A stretch of DNA of 10,220 nucleotides from positions 1-10,220 of the forward strand of contig PCBQ01000019.1 of the NCBI GenBank assembly GCA_002731395.1. Reading direction: 5' to 3'. A program made the translations under genes and the position numbers. The DNA comes from Methanobacteriota archaeon (lineage in GTDB: Archaea > Thermoplasmatota > Poseidoniia > Poseidoniales > Poseidoniaceae). Below are positions 1-5,152 of the stretch, piece after piece. Within the stretch, counting starts at the first letter, position 1. Every line of letters begins with the position of its first letter. The notes beneath the pieces are model-generated. The model was not told the DNA's origin. It was given only the letters and a program-made list of their open reading frames with translations, and made no database searches.

Positions 1-488
1 AGGCTTGGGGCAGCCAGGGCATCTGTGTCTGCGGTTCGTGGTTCATAGCGGGTGGCTTCCTTATCCAATGGAGGTGAGGGCTTCCATGCGTTGGCCCATA
101 CCATGTCCTCAGGAGATTCTGAAGGAAAGATGGCGTGGTCCATGATACGGAACACCACGCCGAGCCGATGACACACTTCCCTGAAGATGACCAAACGCGA
201 CGTCACGGTTTCACGCATGACGCCCTCGATGACCGTCAACTCGTTCGGGCCACTGCGGGTCACGTGAAGGCCAAAATTTGGAATCCAGTACACTTGTCCT
301 GCTGCGAGCGTGCGCATCATCCCGGACACTTGTGCTTCGAGAATCTCGGACCGAGCAACTTCGCGGTCACGTCGGTTCGGCACAGGAAGGGTGTCGAGGG
401 ACCTGGGCCCTGCCACCGGCAGGGGCGGGTTGAGCACGACGGGGTCGGTCAGCGGGCAGGCGGGCGGGTCGGGCGCTTCGGTTGGCAT
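1..488 (-). CDS. Hypothetical protein, 5' part only (runs off left edge)
   Basis: An open frame on the minus strand starts at ATG 488-486 and stays open to the window edge, giving 162 complete codons with no stop, so the C-terminus is outside the window. I do not recognise the family. The first 40 or so residues are rich in proline and acidic residues (MPTEAPDPPACPLTDP...) and look disordered. Residues about 43-60 look helical, followed by a short stretch with hydrophobic/aromatic strands (GQVYWIPNFGLHVT, then LTVIEGVM, then SRLVIFREVCHRLGVVFRIMD) that resembles a small alpha/beta domain. There is no signal peptide or membrane segment. The minus-strand reading has the GC-rich third positions typical of the window, whereas the plus-strand reading of the same stretch gives an Arg/His/Gly-rich shadow. 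It is divergent from the DUF1295 gene, with 87 bases between the starts. That this is a real gene is fairly likely; its function is unknown. Confidence 0.65.
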   Translation of the reverse strand, partial: MPTEAPDPPACPLTDPVVLNPPLPVAGPRSLDTLPVPNRRDREVARSEILEAQVSGMMRTLAAGQVYWIPNFGLHVTRSGPNELTVIEGVMRETVTSRLVIFREVCHRLGVVFRIMDHAIFPSESPEDMVWANAWKPSPPLDKEATRYEPRTADTDALAAPS

Positions 489-575
489 CACCCTGTAAGG
501 GTCAATCTCCGGGTCAAATCACGGCTTTATGGTCCATCAGATGGGATTGATTTTTGGTTGAGTTTTACATAGAAG
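489..575. promoter_or_regulatory. Divergent promoter region
   Basis: These 87 bases separate two divergent genes and should hold both promoters. The part near the plus-strand gene is AT-rich (about 544-574), with two TATA-like stretches: TTGATTTTT at 547-555, centred about 25 bases before ATG 576, and TTTTACATA at 563-571, better placed for the in-frame ATG 606. On the minus strand GATTTGA (514-520) lies about 29 bases before the start at 488. There is also a direct repeat of GGGTCAA (499-505 and 511-517, 12-base phase) and a short inverted repeat CCCTGTAAGGG (491-501) close to the minus-strand start; either could be a regulator site. None of these is proven. Confidence 0.35.
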
Positions 576-1445
576 ATGTCGTTTCATGGTGGACTGAGTC
601 CACCCATGAGCAAGGCTGATGTGCGGCCGAGGTTGCGTGAATCCATGGCCCTGGATGCCCTTGACGCGCTCATGTGGGAGTCTTTGGCGGTGCTCGCCAT
701 CGCCGTGTTGGCATGGCTGCGCACGGTCGCAAGCGGTCTGGTGACCGTCATGGACGTCCTCTGGGGTCTTGGTTTCGTTGTCATCGCCACGGCCCGCATT
801 GTGGCCTTTGGTGGTACAGATACCGTCGGCTGGGTCGTGTATGGTGCCGTGACCGTCTGGGCCCTCCGCCTTGCCATCCACCTCCATCTTCGAACCCGTC
901 ACCGCGGTGAGGACCCACGCTATGTGCGCATGCGTGAAGGCTGGGGCGACCGTTGGTGGTGGGGCAGCTTCGTGCAGGTCTTCCTGCTTCAGGGCATCAT
1001 CATGCTCGCTGTGGCCGCTCCACTCCGCCCGTTGCTGGACGCGTCCGCTCGGGCCGCGCCCGATCTGGCCGTGCCAATGATGATCGTCGCAGGCCTGCTC
1101 TTTGCCGTCGGCCTGATCATCGAAGCCGTCTCCGACGAGCAATTGCGCCGGTTCAGAGCGAACGCAGGGCCCGGGCACCTGCTCACCACAGGTCTTTTCG
1201 CCATGGTGCGCCATCCCAACCATCTCGGTGAAGCGATGGTCTGGTGGGGGCTTGGACTGGCCGCCATCGCCGTCAGCGGCTGGGGCGCATGGCCGGTTCT
1301 TTTCGGTCCTCTGCTGCTCAACCTGCTTCTGCGGTGGGTCTCAGGTGTGCGCATGTCTGAAGTTGATCTCGAAACACGCCCTGGTTTTGCCGAATGGGTC
1401 GCAACCACGCCAGCGATGCTGCCGTGGCCGCGCCCGAAGGCCTAA
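576..1445 (+). CDS. DUF1295 / steroid 5-alpha-reductase-like membrane protein
   Basis: A polytopic membrane protein of 289 residues. Family signatures are clear: RTRHRGEDPRY (residues 106-116), EAVSDEQ (183-189), and the C-terminal TTGLFAMVRHPNHLGE block (204-219) followed by WWG (223-225), which is the diagnostic region of the DUF1295 / steroid 5-alpha-reductase C-terminal / ICMT-like superfamily, where it contributes to cofactor binding. Hydrophobic segments lie at about 34-48, 54-76, 83-103, 130-150, 165-185, 221-235 and 237-255. The exact reaction is unknown; relatives are NADPH-dependent reductases or methyltransferases acting on lipids. The start is uncertain: ATG 576 has a TATA-like stretch at a leaderless distance, but the in-frame ATG 606 follows a perfect palindrome and the ten codons between them have poorer GC at third positions than the rest, so 606 is also plausible. 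Product family is secure; substrate is not. Confidence 0.88.
   Translation: MSFHGGLSPPMSKADVRPRLRESMALDALDALMWESLAVLAIAVLAWLRTVASGLVTVMDVLWGLGFVVIATARIVAFGGTDTVGWVVYGAVTVWALRLAIHLHLRTRHRGEDPRYVRMREGWGDRWWWGSFVQVFLLQGIIMLAVAAPLRPLLDASARAAPDLAVPMMIVAGLLFAVGLIIEAVSDEQLRRFRANAGPGHLLTTGLFAMVRHPNHLGEAMVWWGLGLAAIAVSGWGAWPVLFGPLLLNLLLRWVSGVRMSEVDLETRPGFAEWVATTPAMLPWPRPKA
588..604. repeat. Perfect 17-base palindrome before ATG 606
   Basis: GGTGGACT (588-595) and AGTCCACC (597-604) are exact reverse complements around a single central G, ending one base before the in-frame ATG at 606. If the DUF1295 gene starts at 606, this is an operator-like site overlapping the expected transcription start. If it starts at 576, it is merely coding sequence. 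A regulator is not identified. Confidence 0.35.
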
Positions 1446-1532
1446 ACACGTACCTCGCACAGTTCGTTTCCTGCAAGGAAGGTGTTCGGATTTTGTGTGC
1501 TGCACCTCCGTGCAAGGCGAATCGGCCGTGGA

Positions 1533-1538
1533 TTAAAA
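1533..1538 (+). promoter_or_regulatory. TATA-like box for the zinc finger-TPR-NYN gene
   Basis: TTAAAA in an otherwise GC-rich stretch, centred about 28 bases before ATG 1564. This is the spacing expected if transcription starts at or just before the start codon. No Shine-Dalgarno sequence precedes ATG 1564, which fits a leaderless archaeal mRNA. The rest of 1446-1532 holds no gene I can see. Confidence 0.45.
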
Positions 1539-1563
1539 TGCCCTGAGCCTAACTCGCGGTGCA

Positions 1564-3579
1564 ATGCGCTGCCCAACTTGCGACACACGCGTGTGTAGGT
1601 TCGGCGAATCGTGCCACAATGGGAAAGACTGTCTGTTCTGCCACTGCGCGCCTGACGAGTTGCGAGAAGGGCTGGAACGTGCTTTGGTCCATGAGAGGAA
1701 GGCAGGGAATATGAAATTCCTCAAGTATCGGTTACTCGACCTTTCTCAGTGGTATCGGCAACACAGCCCGAACGACTTTACGCAGCGACGTAGGCTTGCT
1801 CAAGGCTTGCTTGAAATCAATGAACAGATGAACGATTACCGCGGCCAATCAATCGACCTCCAAGCTTTGATTGATTTGTATCAAGAATTTGTTCCAAATG
1901 AAACGGATGAGATCTGGAATTTTCTAGCACGCCAACTTGATGTGAGCCGGCAAACCGGCGACATGCGCGGCCAAAGCATGGTTCTGCAGCGTATGATTCG
2001 ATGGCAAGAAACCCACCGTCCCGAAGATGAAGACAAACTGCGAGCTTTGCTGGAGGAACAATTGGCGGTCAACCGCTCTGGGGGTGATGCTCGTGGGCAG
2101 AGCATAGTCCTCCAGAATATGATCAAATGGCATGAAAAGCATCGACAGAACGATGCAGACGGGTTGTGGGAACTGCTTTACCAACAATTGGAAGTGAATG
2201 TTGCGAGCGGCGATTTGAAGAGCCAAAGTATGATTCATCAGGGGATGATAAATTGGAAGAAGAAGCATGACCAGAATGATACAAGCGGGTTATGGGACTT
2301 ACTGGAACGTCAATTTACCATCGAACAGGAGCGGGGAAATGAAAAGGGAATGAGCATGAACATGCAGTTGAAAATCAACTGGATGGAACTTCACGCACCT
2401 GAGGACCACAACGGATTGTTGGACCTCCTTGAGCGAAAACTGGCTCTTGAGCAGCGACGCAAAGATATTCCCGGCATCGGGATGATGTTCCAGCGATTGA
2501 TCAATTGGGTTGAAAAACACACCCCGGAGGACCACCAGCGCCTCTGGAATCTCCTTGAGCTTCAGTACGCCAATCAACAGAAATCTGAGGATGCCGCAAG
2601 CCGAGGAATGGTCATCCAACGCATGATCAACTGGATCGAAAATCACGACCCAACAAATGCAGGAGCGCTGTGGGATTTACTTGAGGAACAACTGGAAGCG
2701 AACCGAGAAGGAGGGTTGCTCGCAAGTCAAGGGATGGGCCTGCAGCGCATGATCAACTGGGTCCTGGAGCATGATGCTCAGAACACAGACCGGCTGTGGG
2801 ACCTTCATGTTCAGAAACTTCAGGTCAGCGTTGATTCTTCTGACCTCATGGGCCAATGCATGGCCCTCCGGCAAATGTGGAACATGGACAAGGCGAGTCC
2901 GCTCAACAAGGAGAGAATTTTGTTTATCAGGGAGGCCATTCCTTCAGCAAAACCTGAAGACGTCAAGGCGGAATTTTCAATCGCAGCGTTACGACGGGCT
3001 GTAGGCCTCGACGATACAGAATTTCCGAAGGTTGTGCACCATAAAACTGCGCAGGACAAAGCCCTGTCCAGTCTGATGAAGCATGGTGTTGGAATGGGAG
3101 GTAAGGGTGGCCCATGGGTCGTTACAGAGTTGCACACGCACTGGTCAGAAAAGGCAGTGGAGGCAAGTGGACCGCTCGAGGACGGCGATCGGCCTTGCCT
3201 GATCTACGATTTGCCGAACATCTACCACAGCATGCAAAATCGTAATGTGAATTTCGAGGTCTTCATCGATCACATCTCGGCAACGGATTCGACGCTTTTC
3301 GCACACGTCACCCTGACGTTTTTGCTGGAAAACTGGAGCGCAGTGGAGCGGTTGATGGAAGTTTCCCCTGACATGAAATTCGTTTATCCTCACTTGTATG
3401 GTCATGTTGACGAGGATGCAAGTATGCTGCAATTTTCCATTGACCACAATGCGGGAATTGTGACGAACGACAAGATGCGTTCTGAGCGAGGAACCTACCC
3501 CGAATTGCAGAAAACCGGGGTCTTCAGCAGGTTATTGACGTACTCAATCGGCAGCGATGAATTCCAACTCCATCGGTGA
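1564..3579 (+). CDS. CCCH zinc finger-TPR-like solenoid-NYN (Zc3h12a/Regnase-like) ribonuclease
   Basis: Three parts are visible in 671 residues. (1) Residues 1-30 hold seven cysteines; C11-x5-C17-x5-C23-x3-H27 fits a CCCH zinc finger, with a CPxC pair at 3-6 and C26/C28 as extra possible ligands. (2) Residues about 51-441 are ten helical repeats of exactly 42 residues (TPR-like). (3) Residues about 545-670 match the RNase_Zc3h12a NYN domain: YDLPN (D549, N552), HVDED (E617, D618), GIVTND (D636) and RLLTYS (656-661). These correspond to Regnase-1 D141, N144, D225, D226 and D244, and the 18-residue spacing from D618 to D636 equals that from D226 to D244. All acidic metal-binding positions are filled, so Mg-dependent RNA cleavage is expected. 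The finger and solenoid probably select RNA or partners (inference). No signal peptide, so cytoplasmic. The gene is AT-richer than its neighbours, suggesting transfer. Domain calls are from memory of the families. Confidence 0.8.
   Translation: MRCPTCDTRVCRFGESCHNGKDCLFCHCAPDELREGLERALVHERKAGNMKFLKYRLLDLSQWYRQHSPNDFTQRRRLAQGLLEINEQMNDYRGQSIDLQALIDLYQEFVPNETDEIWNFLARQLDVSRQTGDMRGQSMVLQRMIRWQETHRPEDEDKLRALLEEQLAVNRSGGDARGQSIVLQNMIKWHEKHRQNDADGLWELLYQQLEVNVASGDLKSQSMIHQGMINWKKKHDQNDTSGLWDLLERQFTIEQERGNEKGMSMNMQLKINWMELHAPEDHNGLLDLLERKLALEQRRKDIPGIGMMFQRLINWVEKHTPEDHQRLWNLLELQYANQQKSEDAASRGMVIQRMINWIENHDPTNAGALWDLLEEQLEANREGGLLASQGMGLQRMINWVLEHDAQNTDRLWDLHVQKLQVSVDSSDLMGQCMALRQMWNMDKASPLNKERILFIREAIPSAKPEDVKAEFSIAALRRAVGLDDTEFPKVVHHKTAQDKALSSLMKHGVGMGGKGGPWVVTELHTHWSEKAVEASGPLEDGDRPCLIYDLPNIYHSMQNRNVNFEVFIDHISATDSTLFAHVTLTFLLENWSAVERLMEVSPDMKFVYPHLYGHVDEDASMLQFSIDHNAGIVTNDKMRSERGTYPELQKTGVFSRLLTYSIGSDEFQLHR
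1714..2886 (+). repeat. Ten TPR-like protein repeats, exact 42-residue (126-base) period
   Basis: Within the NYN protein, a landmark Gly-Gln-Ser-like triplet recurs with its central residue at 95, 137, 179, 221, 263, 305, 347, 389 and 431, always 42 apart. A tryptophan follows 10 residues later in most copies (147, 189, 231, 273, 315, 357, 399), and W63 marks a degenerate first copy. The consensus is roughly LWDLLExQLxxN...GDxxGQSMxLQRMINWxExHxPED. The pattern of two amphipathic helices, with GD at the turn and P near the end, resembles kinesin-light-chain-type 42-residue TPRs. There are no indels between copies, while the DNA is well diverged, so the array is old or under constraint on repeat length. 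Confidence 0.85.
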
Positions 3580-5064
3580 CTACGCCGTGCTGTTTCCTGC
3601 GACAAGGGGCGTCAATTCCCCCACGTCAGCCAGCAAACTCGGCCCGCTGGCGAGGTAGACGAGGGTGCCCAAACGGTCGCGCGAATCCTCGGGCGTTGGC
3701 ACGTCCTTGGTGGCGCACTCGCCCGTGCAGCCATCGGTGATGGCGATGAAAATTCGGCCTTCGCTGTCAATGACGATGTCGTTGAAATCAAGCAGGTTAC
3801 GGTTGGAGCCGCCGATGTCGCGGCAGTCGCCGCTGTTGAGGCAGATGGAACCGACCTGAACCGGGTCTTGCGTGATGCGGACGGTTTGGAAGACAGGGTT
3901 CTCGTCCAGGGCATTCAAGCTGTAGGTGACGTAGAGGTCGTAGCTCACGTTGGCCGTGGCGTAGTGGGCGTTACCGTCCCATGGGTTCCCGTCGATGTCC
4001 GGCACGCCAAGGGCGCCGGTGTCTTCGCTGCCGAGGTAGGCGACCGCCATGCGTCCGGGATCGCCGGCGATGATTTGTGGGAAGACGCTCGAGACCACCT
4101 CAACCGGTGAAATACGCAGGCTGGTCTGCTCCCACGATTCACCGGAGTCGGTGCTGCGGGACATGTAGACGCCTTGGTCGGCACCCGTCCACACGTGGTA
4201 GCCGTTGCTCTCGGTGTCCGCGGCCATCTCGGAATTCTTTCGCGGGTTTGGTGTTCCAACATCCTCGCCCATGGTCTTCTCTTCCCAGTTGAGGCCGTTG
4301 TCTTTGGAAACGACCAGCGTCGGCGTCGCGACGCGTGGCGGCACGTAGACCGTCCCATCGGGTGCCGAGGAAATGGCACCGTGCAGACCGCCGTTGGTGG
4401 TGACCAGTCCGAAGGCTTGGCCACCAACGGCGAAGGTGGCTCCGCCGTCGAGGGATGTGTAGCAGAAAATGCCGGCCAATTTGTTGTAGCAGAAGTAGAC
4501 CGCTGTATCGTACACTGGACTGCCAATGGCGCCATAGCCGGAATCCGTCCACGGCCCCGTGGCCAACTTGATGTGGTCATTGAGCGGGACAGGTCCCGAA
4601 TCATGGGGGTTGCCCATCCACGTCTCCCCGTCGTCGTCCGACCAGCCAATCCACGTGGTGGCCAAGCCGACCATCTGCACGTTGAAAATGCGGTCCGTCA
4701 GTGGGTCAACCCAACCCCACGGGTCACTGGTGGAGGGCGCCTGGGTGACGTCGCCCTCGACGGTGTTCACCCATGTTTCTCCAGAATCACAGGAGCGCAT
4801 GACTTTCTCGAGGGCGATGAAGAAGATGCAGCCGCTTGAGGTAACGCCGATGCTTGGTTCGGGACCTTGTTGGCCGACGTCGTTGATGTAATACGTCGTG
4901 TCAAAGGGCTCGACATCGACCGGGAGTCCATCTCCCCCGGTCACCCACACGCCGTCAATGACTTCGTCCTCCACAACAGGAACAGGGGGCTCTTCGCTGC
5001 TGATGCAACCGGCCATTGGGGCAAGGAGCATCAAGAAGGTCAACAGCAGGGCCGTCGGGCGCAT
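3580..5064 (-). CDS. Secreted lipoprotein with five Asp-box (BNR/sialidase-like) repeats
   Basis: A 494-residue protein with a classic lipoprotein signal: MR, a hydrophobic run, and the lipobox APMAGC with the lipidated cysteine at residue 20. An acidic/proline linker (23-37) would hold it off the membrane. Five Asp-box motifs (S-x-D-x-G-x-x-W/F) follow at residues 91-98, 142-149, 204-211, 253-260 and 304-311, about 50-60 apart, indicating a beta-propeller of the sialidase/BNR type. Eight further cysteines occur in near pairs (79/92, 192/201, 408/414, 446/450), suggesting disulfides outside the cell. I cannot see the conserved arginine triad of true sialidases, so the activity is open: a glycan-binding or glycoside-cleaving surface protein is the best guess. 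It converges on the NYN gene with the stop codons touching, and is divergent from the photolyase operon. Confidence 0.85.
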   Translation of the reverse strand: MRPTALLLTFLMLLAPMAGCISSEEPPVPVVEDEVIDGVWVTGGDGLPVDVEPFDTTYYINDVGQQGPEPSIGVTSSGCIFFIALEKVMRSCDSGETWVNTVEGDVTQAPSTSDPWGWVDPLTDRIFNVQMVGLATTWIGWSDDDGETWMGNPHDSGPVPLNDHIKLATGPWTDSGYGAIGSPVYDTAVYFCYNKLAGIFCYTSLDGGATFAVGGQAFGLVTTNGGLHGAISSAPDGTVYVPPRVATPTLVVSKDNGLNWEEKTMGEDVGTPNPRKNSEMAADTESNGYHVWTGADQGVYMSRSTDSGESWEQTSLRISPVEVVSSVFPQIIAGDPGRMAVAYLGSEDTGALGVPDIDGNPWDGNAHYATANVSYDLYVTYSLNALDENPVFQTVRITQDPVQVGSICLNSGDCRDIGGSNRNLLDFNDIVIDSEGRIFIAITDGCTGECATKDVPTPEDSRDRLGTLVYLASGPSLLADVGELTPLVAGNSTA

Positions 5065-5122
5065 GTTTGCCGCTGGACCTTGCCCCTCTCAAACCCTCCG
5101 CGTGCTGCGGTGATGAACGGCC

Positions 5123-5131
5123 CTTCAAAAC
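5123..5131 (+). promoter_or_regulatory. TATA-like box for the photolyase operon
   Basis: CTTCAAAAC lies in the 88-base gap between the divergent lipoprotein and photolyase genes. Its centre is about 26 bases before ATG 5153, as expected for a leaderless archaeal transcript. On the other strand TTTGAGA (about 5088-5094) is a weak equivalent at a similar distance from the lipoprotein start. Confidence 0.35.
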
Positions 5132-5152
5132 GAACGGGGGTGGCCACAAACC

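Noticed and set aside
135..572. Plus-strand open frame of 145 codons
   Set aside because: It lies antisense to the minus-strand frame 1-488, has an Arg/His/Gly-rich shadow-like composition and no recognisable motif.
537..1223. Minus-strand open frame of 228 codons
   Set aside because: It is antisense to the DUF1295 gene, whose family motifs are unmistakable; His/Gly/Asp-rich composition is typical of a shadow frame.
1468..1480. Small inverted repeat TTCCT-GCA-AGGAA after the DUF1295 gene as a terminator
   Set aside because: The stem is only 5 base pairs and the following T run (about four) is too weak and distant to support a call.
1714..2886. The 126-base repeats as a CRISPR array or DNA satellite
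   Set aside because: The period is a multiple of three, the copies are conserved in protein rather than DNA, and there are no identical repeats with unique spacers.
4174..4839. Plus-strand open frame of 221 codons
   Set aside because: It is antisense to the lipoprotein gene, where the signal peptide and five Asp boxes prove the minus-strand reading.
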